Assembly (NCBI GenBank): GCA_947450405.1
Contig: CANFVI010000079.1
Coordinates: forward strand, 1-7,421
Direction: 5' to 3'
Source: Flavobacteriales bacterium
GTDB lineage: Bacteria; Bacteroidota; Bacteroidia; NS11-12g; UBA955
DNA: 7,421 nt
A program made the position numbers and the translations under genes. Position 1 is the stretch's first letter; every line of letters starts with the position of its first letter. The notes beneath the pieces are model-generated. The model searched no databases and was not told where the DNA came from. It was given only the letters and a program-made list of their open reading frames with translations. Shown one piece after another: positions 1 through 5,915 of this stretch.

Positions 1-368
1 GCCCTGGTCATACTTTCGGTACCTCCAGCAATAATCAAATGTGCTTCTCCGCTTTTAATAGCCATAAAGCCATTCATCATGCTTTGTAATCCAGATGCAC
101 AAAGTCTGTTTACGGTGTAACCCGGAACACTTGTTGGAACTCCAGCCAAAAGGCTTGCCATTCTTGCAACGTTTCTATTGTCTTCACCTGCTTGATTTGC
201 AGCACCCAAAATAACTTCGTCAACTTGTGTTAAATCAATAGATGGATTTCTTTCAATGAGTGCTTTAATAACAGTTGCCGCCAAATCATCGGGACGAACA
301 GATGCCAAAGCTCCACCAAATTTGCCCACAGGGGTTCTTACAATATCAATCACATAAACAGCGTTCAT
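1..368 (-). CDS. pcaF: 3-oxoadipyl-CoA/acetyl-CoA acyltransferase (thiolase), N-terminal part, cut by window edge
   Basis: This is the first ~122 codons of a thiolase read on the minus strand; the gene runs off the left edge. The protein starts MNAVYVIDIVRTPVGKFGG, which is the standard thiolase N-terminus and fixes the ATG at 368-366. NRLCASG at residues 87-93 places the acyl-accepting nucleophile at Cys90, the usual position in this family. A GGTESMTR stretch follows before the cut. SVRPDDLAA (23-31) and NQAGEDNRNVARM (58-70) resemble the PcaF/PaaJ subgroup, which cleaves 3-oxoadipyl-CoA to succinyl-CoA and acetyl-CoA in aromatic-compound breakdown. The reaction is cytoplasmic. A general acetyl-CoA acetyltransferase or FadA-like beta-oxidation thiolase cannot be excluded, because the substrate-determining C-terminal half and the His and second Cys of the active site lie outside the window. 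Family assignment is firm; the exact substrate is inference. Confidence 0.88.
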   Translation of the reverse strand, partial: MNAVYVIDIVRTPVGKFGGALASVRPDDLAATVIKALIERNPSIDLTQVDEVILGAANQAGEDNRNVARMASLLAGVPTSVPGYTVNRLCASGLQSMMNGFMAIKSGEAHLIIAGGTESMTR

Positions 369-372
369 ACTG

Positions 373-380
373 CAAAGTTA
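373..380 (-). promoter_or_regulatory. TAnnTTTG promoter element of the thiolase gene
   Basis: Read on the minus strand this is TAACTTTG, a perfect match to the Bacteroidota -7 consensus TAnnTTTG. Only four bases separate it from the thiolase ATG, so transcription would begin at or within a few bases of the start codon. No TTG is visible at the usual -33 distance; the nearest lies 28 bases upstream, which is too far. Support is the -7 match and its position. Confidence 0.55.
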
Positions 381-510
381 AGTGATTATTTTTTAACATT
401 GCCCTTGCCAATTGTCGTGTTTCATTGCAATTTTAACGAACATTCTTTTTTTGAGGGACAATTATTAAAATTTGTAGAAATAAAATCCGATTTTTGAGTC
501 AATATCCCTC

Positions 511-1368
511 ATGAAAAAAATACACCTCATTTTTGTTTTACTGATCTGCTACAATTTGCATGGTCAAAATGTTAAATTAGTATTGAAGGATACATTTAAA
601 TATCGGGATTTTGTTTTTTATAATAAGGTTTACTCATATCAAAATAACGAATTCGCAAACAAAAGGAAAGCCGCGATATTGAAAGATTTAAATCCCGATA
701 ATGAAGATTTTTATTGGGGAGATACGGTAGGTAGTCATTTGGAAATTGCTGATTTATGTGTTGAGGGTCCTTTTGATTTTGTATTAAAAACTACCTTAGA
801 TCGCATTAGAGAAGCAGTTTTTCAAAAACCTGAAAATAAAAATGCAACTAGGTTTAGCCAAGATTTTATGCAATACTGCAAAGAGATTTTAGATTCAACA
901 GCATTTTATGGTTTTGAGGAATTTGAGCAAAGTTTAAAAGTTACTTCTGTTTTCGAAAACTACATTACCATCGGGAATTTTATTTATGAATTTTCTGGGG
1001 GAGCACACCCCAATCATTATCACACTCATTTTATGGTTGATTTAAATGATGGAAAAATGCTAACGCTGAATGATGTGTTTGATTTAAAAACAAAAAGCCA
1101 ATTAAAGAGGTTTTTGAAATCAAGATTCATTTCGATTTATGGGCAAGAAAGTTTACTTGATCAATTTGAAATTTCCGAGAATTTCGAAATTGATAAAAAT
1201 GGAATTCATTTTATTTACAACCCTTACGAAATAACCCCTTATGCAGTGGGTGACCCTGAGATTATAATCTCATTTAACCAAGCATTGCCATTTTTAACTC
1301 CAAGCTTTAAGAAAATTGTTTTAACTCATTTGAAAACGGCAAAGCCCCCAAGCAAAAGTAAAAAATAA
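511..1368 (+). CDS. Exported DUF3298-like protein, first of a tandem pair
   Basis: A 285-residue protein with a signal peptide: basic MKK, hydrophobic residues 5-16, and likely cleavage near LHG-Q at 19/20. It is therefore predicted to be exported to the periplasm or beyond. The C-terminal half resembles the DUF3298 (RsiV/PdaC C-terminal-like) domain: SGGAH at 162-166, the DGKMLTLNDVF stretch at 180-190, and GIHFIYNPYEITPYAVGDPE at 231-250. The N-terminal half (about 25-150) may match the DUF4163-type part that often precedes DUF3298. The protein ends in a lysine-rich tail (KTAKPPSKSKK). Function in this family is largely unknown; in other phyla the domain occurs in anti-sigma factor RsiV and in the deacetylase PdaC, but no NodB-type catalytic domain is present here. 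The stop overlaps the start of the next gene by one base, so the two are almost certainly co-transcribed. No Shine-Dalgarno is visible. A loose promoter candidate, TAAAATTTG, lies at 466-474. Confidence 0.8.
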   Translation: MKKIHLIFVLLICYNLHGQNVKLVLKDTFKYRDFVFYNKVYSYQNNEFANKRKAAILKDLNPDNEDFYWGDTVGSHLEIADLCVEGPFDFVLKTTLDRIREAVFQKPENKNATRFSQDFMQYCKEILDSTAFYGFEEFEQSLKVTSVFENYITIGNFIYEFSGGAHPNHYHTHFMVDLNDGKMLTLNDVFDLKTKSQLKRFLKSRFISIYGQESLLDQFEISENFEIDKNGIHFIYNPYEITPYAVGDPEIIISFNQALPFLTPSFKKIVLTHLKTAKPPSKSKK

Positions 1369-2222
1369 TGAAATTTTTCTTAGTTATCTTATTTTCTGTT
1401 TTGCACGTTACACTGCATGCTCAAACAGAATCAAGGTCCAATAAAATTCTTTTCCATGGATATAAATTTGAGCAAACCAATTATTCAGAAAGTAATTGTG
1501 TTTTTGCAAAAATGAGAAAAGACACAATGAAAGAATTTATTAATTCATACGATACTGTGTGTTCACATGTTAAATTTAGCGATTTAACGGTAAGTGGTCC
1601 AAATTCAGCAGTTGCTGATGCTATCAATAGTAAAATGAAATCGATGTCCCTCATTTATGGGGAAGAGTCGTATAATTCTCCTCAGCTATTTTGTTCGGGA
1701 ATTGCAGATACCTATGCAAAAGATGGATTCATAGAATGGGAAGGTGGTATTTATTTTGGTGATACTTTTAAAACATTTTGCAGTTTAGAATATGCTTACA
1801 GTGAATATACGGGAGGTGCTCATTCTAATTATTATGTGAAGGACATTATTTTCAATACAATGAATGGGGATGAAATAACAATGAACGATGTTATTGGTGT
1901 TGCCCATCAATCTGTGGTTAAAAAAATGCTATACAACAAGTTTGTAAGAACATTTGGAAAAGATGCTTTGTTAATTGAAATAAATAAACCAGAAGAATTT
2001 CCGTTTCCTGAAAGTTGTTTCACAATAAATAAAGATGGTATTCATTTTGGATATAATCAATATGAAATTACATATTATTGCCATGGTGCGCCGGAATTCA
2101 ATTTTTCGTTCAGAGAAATTCATCCCTATTTGACACCCTGGTTTAAGCAATTTGTTGTAGCACCCCCAAAAGCCGCGGCTACTAAAACTAAACAAAAAGC
2201 GAATTCATCGAAACGTCGATAA
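1368..2222 (+). CDS. Exported DUF3298-like protein, second of a tandem pair (cysteine-rich paralogue)
   Basis: A 284-residue paralogue of the preceding protein. Its ATG shares one base with the upstream stop (TAATG), an arrangement that suggests translational coupling. The signal peptide is residues 1-18, with likely cleavage at LHA-QT. Shared landmarks are the DTVxSH segment near 62-67, YTGGAHSN at 147-154, the GDEITMNDV stretch at 167-175, GIHFGYNQYEI at 224-234, and a YLTPWFK segment near the end. The mature part holds six cysteines (44, 65, 109, 138, 217, 238), against two in the mature part of the first paralogue; this suggests disulfides and an oxidising location such as the periplasm. 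The usual APYAxG of the domain is replaced here by TYYCHGAPE. It also ends in a basic, low-complexity tail (from about residue 265). Function is unknown. The paralogy is clear by eye; the domain name is inferred from motif recall. Confidence 0.8.
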   Translation: MKFFLVILFSVLHVTLHAQTESRSNKILFHGYKFEQTNYSESNCVFAKMRKDTMKEFINSYDTVCSHVKFSDLTVSGPNSAVADAINSKMKSMSLIYGEESYNSPQLFCSGIADTYAKDGFIEWEGGIYFGDTFKTFCSLEYAYSEYTGGAHSNYYVKDIIFNTMNGDEITMNDVIGVAHQSVVKKMLYNKFVRTFGKDALLIEINKPEEFPFPESCFTINKDGIHFGYNQYEITYYCHGAPEFNFSFREIHPYLTPWFKQFVVAPPKAAATKTKQKANSSKRR

Positions 2223-2263
2223 GTGGTATTTTCTACTTAGTGGAATTTATGAAAATCTACTCT

Positions 2264-2271
2264 TATATTTG
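2264..2271 (+). promoter_or_regulatory. TAnnTTTG promoter element of the small-protein/TonB receptor unit
   Basis: TATATTTG matches the Bacteroidota -7 consensus exactly and lies 15 bases before the ATG at 2287, giving a leader of roughly ten bases. No TTG is present at the expected -33 distance. It suggests that the small protein and the receptor are transcribed separately from the DUF3298-like pair, which ends at 2222. Confidence 0.5.
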
Positions 2272-2286
2272 TATTTTTAGAAAGCC

Positions 2287-2796
2287 ATGAAGAGGAAGTT
2301 GTACAAGATAAGTTGCCTAATATTATCGGCCCTACTTCCTTTGTTAATGGTTGCTGAATTGGTTGGGGTTCAAATTCAAAAAAACAACTTTCAAAAGCAA
2401 CTCATATTAAATTCGCCTAACCTTTACAAATACCAAGAAACCATCTTTATTACACAAAATGAATTTTCAAACCAAACCACCGGTGATGAAATTGAATTAA
2501 ATGGAAATCGATATGATATTATTTCTGTTTCAAAAGAAAAAGAGGGTTATTATTTAAAAGTGTTCAATGATACATTCGAACAAAAAGTTGATGCGTTGTT
2601 GTCTCAACAAAGTACAGACAATAATCCCTCAAAAAATTCAAGTAAAAAATCTATTCAATCCCTAAACTTCTTTTTTGAATCGGTTATTGATTTCAATACC
2701 AATCAAAAAGATGACAAATTGTTATTTGTTGATTATACTCTAAAATGTAAAACTGGATTCAATTCTCTTCCATTTTTGCCCCCAGAATTCTGTTAA
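2287..2796 (+). CDS. Small membrane-anchored or exported protein of unknown function, upstream of a TonB receptor
   Basis: A 169-residue protein. The basic start MKRKLYK is followed by a hydrophobic segment at about residues 9-28, either an uncleaved signal anchor or a signal peptide. Cys10 does not sit in a proper lipobox. A polar helix (QIQKNNFQKQLI, 29-40) follows, then a compact core with DEIELNGNRYDIISV (67-81) and FNDTFEQKVDALL (93-105). A Ser/Asn/Lys-rich linker at about 108-124 leads to a C-terminal segment ending PPEFC. From memory, this architecture resembles small uncharacterised Bacteroidota proteins with a membrane segment, a QxxxRKE-like helix, an EFxYxGxMYDVV-like core and an xNDxxEExL motif, commonly encoded just before TonB-dependent receptors; that similarity is recall, not a search result. 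The receptor gene starts 115 bases downstream on the same strand. A role in uptake or in sensing the transported ligand is inference from position only. Confidence 0.72.
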   Translation: MKRKLYKISCLILSALLPLLMVAELVGVQIQKNNFQKQLILNSPNLYKYQETIFITQNEFSNQTTGDEIELNGNRYDIISVSKEKEGYYLKVFNDTFEQKVDALLSQQSTDNNPSKNSSKKSIQSLNFFFESVIDFNTNQKDDKLLFVDYTLKCKTGFNSLPFLPPEFC

Positions 2797-2820
2797 TTTT
2801 CTTATTAAAAAACATTGGTT

Positions 2821-2840
2821 GATGCTTTTTTCAAAGCATC
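2821..2840 (+). terminator. Hairpin between the small protein and the receptor: possible weak terminator or attenuator
   Basis: GATGCTTT and AAAGCATC form a perfect 8-bp stem around a TTTC loop, 24 bases after the stop of the small-protein gene. The downstream bases AGTTTGTTTG are T-rich but not a run, so termination would be partial at most. Partial termination here would lower receptor expression relative to the small protein. On the opposite strand a T run also follows, about eight bases after the stem. The stem is seen directly; the function is inferred. Confidence 0.45.
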
Positions 2841-2873
2841 AGTTTGTTTGCAATTAACAAAATTAGGGGAGTT

Positions 2874-2891
2874 GGGACACCCTTTTGTCCC
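2874..2891. repeat. GC-rich inverted repeat in the receptor leader
   Basis: GGGACA and TGTCCC form a perfect 6-bp inverted repeat around a CCCTTT spacer, ending 20 bases before the receptor ATG. Four of six pairs are G-C in an otherwise very AT-rich gap, which makes it stand out. It could be an operator for a dimeric regulator or an RNA hairpin near the ribosome-binding region. No T run follows, so it is not a terminator. Confidence 0.4.
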
Positions 2892-2911
2892 TCAAAAAGC
2901 AAAAAATAAAC

Positions 2912-5101
2912 ATGAAAAAAACAATTTTTGTATTGGGGTTGATGACCTTGATACAATTGCCTTTGATGGCACAAAATACAGACTCAACAAATGTTGAAAC
3001 CTTAGATGAAGTTTTAGTTTCCTCACAGCGCTTCGATCAGAAACGACATGAATCACCGCGTCAAATTGAAGTTGTTAAATCTTCAAAAATTAACGAACTA
3101 CAACCAGCAACGCTCGGCGATGCACTCATAAATACTGGACAAGTATTTGTTCAAAAAAGCCAAATGGGGGGAAGTAGTCCCGTTTTACGTGGATTTGAAG
3201 CAAGTCGCGTTTTGATGGTGATTGACGGCGTTAGAATGAATAACGCCACATACAGGGCTGGCCATTTGCAGGATATAATTACCATTGATCCATTTATTTT
3301 AGATAGAATGGAAGTGAATTTTGGAAGTGGTTCTACAATTTTTGGTTCCGATGCCTTAGGTGGTGTACTCTATTTTAAAACCAAAGATGTGAGTTTCGGT
3401 ACAAAAAAATGGAGCCCTTATGCCAATATTCGATACCAAAGTGCTTCTAACGGCAAAATTTATAACGGGGGACTTGAGTACCAATCGCAAAAATTTGGTG
3501 CAATTTTCAATATCACCAGAAGCGATTTTGGGGATTTAAGAATGGGGAGCAAAAGTTATTACAGTGCTGATGAAAATTATGGATTGATGCCAAAGTATGT
3601 AACCCGAATTGGCGGAATTGATTCTGTGATTGACAATCCAGATAAAAACGTTCAAAAAGGAACAGGCTATGCACAAACTGATGTTTTTGCAAAATTTGGT
3701 TACATGGGTAAAAAGATTTTACATACGGTTAATTTTCAAGCATCAATGAGTGAATTGATTCCACGATATGATCGAATTAATGAAATCAAAAAAGGGATGT
3801 TCACTTATGCCCGTTGGGATTATGCCCCTCAAAACAGAATGTTTGCATCTTATAAAATGGAATTTGGCAATGATAACCATAAGAACAAATTTATCTTGGC
3901 TTATCAAAACACTGAAGTTGCTCGTGTATCTAGAAAATTCAGGAATGCGAATGAAAAAACTCAATTAGATAAAGTGAATATGATTACTGCCAATTTCGAT
4001 AGAAATGACAAAGTTGGGAAGTTTAATATCCAATCTGGTGCGGAATGGGTTTTGAATTTGGTTGATAGCAAAGGAACCTTCAAGAATATAAACAATGGAT
4101 TAGTAATACCTGGTGAAGCTCGATATTCAGATTCCGGTGCAATAACAAATTCGGTTTCTTTATACGGTCAAGCAAACTACAAATTAGAAAAAACCAAAAC
4201 AATTCTTGTTGGTGGATTGCGTGTAACACATTATTTCTTGGATGCTTATTTTACAAAAAATAATTTTTGGAAATATCCATTGAACACGATCTATTTTAGC
4301 AATATTGCGCCAAGTTTCAATTTGGGATTTGTTCAGCCAATTGGCAAGGATATTTTGGTGCGCGGATCATTCAATCAAGCTTACAGAAATCCAAACGTAG
4401 ATGATATGACCAAAGTGTTTGAATCAGAAGCAGGTGTAAAGGTTTTGGTTCCAAATGCCGAATTGAGCCCTGAATATTCATACACCACTGATTTGTCTGT
4501 AATTTATAAGTTCAATAAATTCTATTTTGAGGCAGGAGGTTATCGTACACAAATTTCTAATTTAATGCTTGATCAAAGAGGAAAGTATAACAGTGCCGAT
4601 TCTCTTTTGTATGATGGTGTGATGACCCCAGTTTATGAAGTGAAGAATGTTGCATCTGGTGTTATACAAGGTTTTTATGCCAATGTAAAAGTCAATGTTT
4701 GGAGTAAGTTGTGGTTAAATGTTAACGGAAACATTACAAAAGGTACATATAAGAACGCTGAAGGCGTTGAAAGTCCTCTTGATCATATTCCTCCTTTTTA
4801 TGGACAAGCGTCGCTAAGGTGGGCTGAAAGCAATTGGTATGGAGAATTTCAGTGCTTGTTCAATGGGAAAAAAGATTTGGTAGACTACTCTAACAGTGGG
4901 GAAGACAATATTGATAAGAATCCACCTACTGGAAATCCTGCTTGGCAAATATTTACCATAAGAACGGGCTATCAATTTTCAAAACAATTTTCAGCTGCTT
5001 TGATTGTAGAAAATATGTTGGATTTGCGATATAGATATTTTGCTTCAGGACTTACTGCATCTGGCAGAAGTGTGAATGTGACAGTTTCATATAAATTTTA
5101 A
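2912..5101 (+). CDS. TonB-dependent outer-membrane receptor, haem/haemoglobin-receptor-like
   Basis: A 729-residue outer-membrane receptor. The start is the ATG at 2912, which gives a clean signal peptide (MKKTIFVLGL..., cleaved after Ala20 at LMA-QN); an in-frame TTG 27 bases upstream would bury it behind charged residues. A likely TonB box lies in ETLDEVLV (29-36). The plug domain covers about 30-160: QKSQMGGSSPVLRGFEASRV (81-100), VIDGVRMNNA (103-112), YRAGHLQDIITID (114-126) and the IFGSDALGGV stretch (143-152). This plug resembles HmuR and the haemoglobin/transferrin/lactoferrin receptor group. A 22-strand barrel follows and ends in Phe (VSYKF), the usual signal for insertion by the BAM complex. 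There is no N-terminal CarboxypepD_reg-like domain, unlike SusC-type receptors. The region equivalent to the FRAP/NPNL haem motifs reads YRNPNVDD (491-498) and VPNAELSPE (513-521), with no His between them, so haem is not assured as ligand. It likely imports iron, haem or another metal complex, powered by TonB-ExbBD encoded elsewhere. Confidence 0.9.
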   Translation: MKKTIFVLGLMTLIQLPLMAQNTDSTNVETLDEVLVSSQRFDQKRHESPRQIEVVKSSKINELQPATLGDALINTGQVFVQKSQMGGSSPVLRGFEASRVLMVIDGVRMNNATYRAGHLQDIITIDPFILDRMEVNFGSGSTIFGSDALGGVLYFKTKDVSFGTKKWSPYANIRYQSASNGKIYNGGLEYQSQKFGAIFNITRSDFGDLRMGSKSYYSADENYGLMPKYVTRIGGIDSVIDNPDKNVQKGTGYAQTDVFAKFGYMGKKILHTVNFQASMSELIPRYDRINEIKKGMFTYARWDYAPQNRMFASYKMEFGNDNHKNKFILAYQNTEVARVSRKFRNANEKTQLDKVNMITANFDRNDKVGKFNIQSGAEWVLNLVDSKGTFKNINNGLVIPGEARYSDSGAITNSVSLYGQANYKLEKTKTILVGGLRVTHYFLDAYFTKNNFWKYPLNTIYFSNIAPSFNLGFVQPIGKDILVRGSFNQAYRNPNVDDMTKVFESEAGVKVLVPNAELSPEYSYTTDLSVIYKFNKFYFEAGGYRTQISNLMLDQRGKYNSADSLLYDGVMTPVYEVKNVASGVIQGFYANVKVNVWSKLWLNVNGNITKGTYKNAEGVESPLDHIPPFYGQASLRWAESNWYGEFQCLFNGKKDLVDYSNSGEDNIDKNPPTGNPAWQIFTIRTGYQFSKQFSAALIVENMLDLRYRYFASGLTASGRSVNVTVSYKF

Positions 5102-5115
5102 TGAATTAATTTTCG

Positions 5116-5123
5116 TATTTTTG
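5116..5123 (+). promoter_or_regulatory. TAnnTTTG promoter element of the yebC gene
   Basis: TATTTTTG matches the -7 consensus exactly and lies in the 29-base gap between the receptor stop and the yebC ATG. Only seven bases separate it from the ATG, so the mRNA would have almost no leader. No TTG is seen at the -33 distance, which would fall inside the end of the receptor gene. It suggests yebC can be expressed independently of the receptor. Confidence 0.5.
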
Positions 5124-5130
5124 CACCTTT

Positions 5131-5847
5131 ATGGGACGTATTTTCGAGAAAAGAAAGCACAAAATGTTTGCCCGATTCGACAGAATGGCAAAACAATTTA
5201 CCAAGCTTGGAAAAGAAATTGCCATTGCTGTAAGGCTGTCGGGTGAAAATCCAGACAACAATCCACGTTTGCGTTTGGCTATGCAAAATGCCAAAAACGT
5301 AAACATGCCTAAGGATAGGGTAGATGCAGCAATCAAAAGAGCAAGTAGCAAAGCCGAAGGCAATTATGAAGAGGTTCGTTACGAAGGTTATGGTCCGCAT
5401 GCTGTAGCAATTTTGGTTGAAACAGCAACTGACAATACTACAAGAACGGTTGCCAATATTCGTATGCACTTTAACAAGGGTGGTGGAACTATGGGTAAAA
5501 CAGGGTCTTTAGATTTTATGTTTTCTCGTAAAGGAGTATTCAAAATAGATATTGCAAAATTGGCAGGCAGAGATCTTGAAGAATTTGAATTTGAATTGAT
5601 CGATTGCGGTATTGAAGATTTTGCGATTGACGAAGATGTAGTATACATCTATACATCTTTCACAGATTTTGGATTGATGCAAAAAGGTTTGGAAGATTTA
5701 AAAATAGAAATTGCAAACGCCGAGTTGCAATATATTCCCAGTACGTTTGTTGACTTACCTGAAGATCAAGCCAAAGAGGTTTTAGACTTAATTGAGCGTT
5801 TAGAAGGTGATGATGACGTTCAAAACGTATATCATAACTTACAATAA
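5131..5847 (+). CDS. yebC: YebC/PmpR (TACO1) family translation factor or transcriptional regulator
   Basis: A 238-residue protein, the usual length for the family. The start MGRIFEKRKHKMFARFDRMA is the Bacteroidota form of the YebC N-terminus. It is followed by the conserved MAKQFTKLGKEIAIAV (20-35), NPRLRLAMQNAKNVNMPKD (45-63) and IKRASSKAEGNYEEVRYEGY (69-88) segments. The middle carries TDNTTRTVANIRMHFNKGGG (98-117) and the acidic region that follows it, and the protein ends in an acidic C-terminus. Members are cytoplasmic. Older work described them as DNA-binding regulators (PmpR); more recent work links bacterial YebC proteins and mitochondrial TACO1 to translation of proline-rich stretches. 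Which role applies here cannot be read from the sequence. The gene has its own promoter element and ends in a strong terminator, so it appears to be a single-gene unit. Confidence 0.95.
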   Translation: MGRIFEKRKHKMFARFDRMAKQFTKLGKEIAIAVRLSGENPDNNPRLRLAMQNAKNVNMPKDRVDAAIKRASSKAEGNYEEVRYEGYGPHAVAILVETATDNTTRTVANIRMHFNKGGGTMGKTGSLDFMFSRKGVFKIDIAKLAGRDLEEFEFELIDCGIEDFAIDEDVVYIYTSFTDFGLMQKGLEDLKIEIANAELQYIPSTFVDLPEDQAKEVLDLIERLEGDDDVQNVYHNLQ

Positions 5848-5863
5848 TTTAATTCGATATTTT

Positions 5864-5902
5864 AAACAAAAAAGACCATCAATTTGATGGTCTTTTTTGT
5901 TT
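5864..5902. terminator. Bidirectional intrinsic terminator between convergent yebC and the DUF1573 gene
   Basis: A perfect 17-bp stem (AAACAAAAAAGACCATC paired with its complement) encloses an AATTT loop. The core GACCATC/GATGGTC is flanked by an A tract on the left and a T tract on the right, so transcripts from either strand end in a U run. It starts 16 bases after the yebC stop and ends 13 bases before the stop of the minus-strand gene, and so serves both. Confidence 0.93.
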
Positions 5903-5915
5903 TGAATTCATTTTA

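Noticed and set aside
466..474. Promoter candidate TAAAATTTG before the first DUF3298-like gene
   Set aside because: It has one base too many for TAnnTTTG, and the nearest upstream TTG (451-453) is only 12 bases away instead of about 19-20; it is kept only as a remark in the gene entry.
1971..2195. 74-codon minus-strand frame over the end of the second DUF3298-like gene
   Set aside because: The sense strand holds conserved family motifs through this stretch, and the antisense frame resembles nothing known.
2221..2238. Possible hairpin after the second DUF3298-like gene
   Set aside because: The stem is six pairs with a G-U wobble, mostly A-T, and has no T run after it; it is too weak to call a terminator.
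2885..2911. N-terminal extension of the receptor from an upstream in-frame TTG
   Set aside because: It falls inside the 2874-2891 inverted repeat and adds nine polar residues before a complete signal peptide that starts at the ATG at 2912.
2815..2997. A 60-codon plus-strand reading frame spanning the intergenic gap and the start of the TonB receptor
   Set aside because: It begins at a non-ATG codon inside the hairpin region, overlaps the receptor signal peptide in another frame, and shows no recognisable features.
3743..3968. Short reading frames on both strands inside the receptor barrel
   Set aside because: They lie wholly within the receptor gene in other frames and have no independent promoter or motif.
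5098..5648. Several minus-strand reading frames opposite yebC
   Set aside because: The plus strand encodes a full-length, well-conserved YebC here; the opposite frames are by-products of its codon use and have no family signature.
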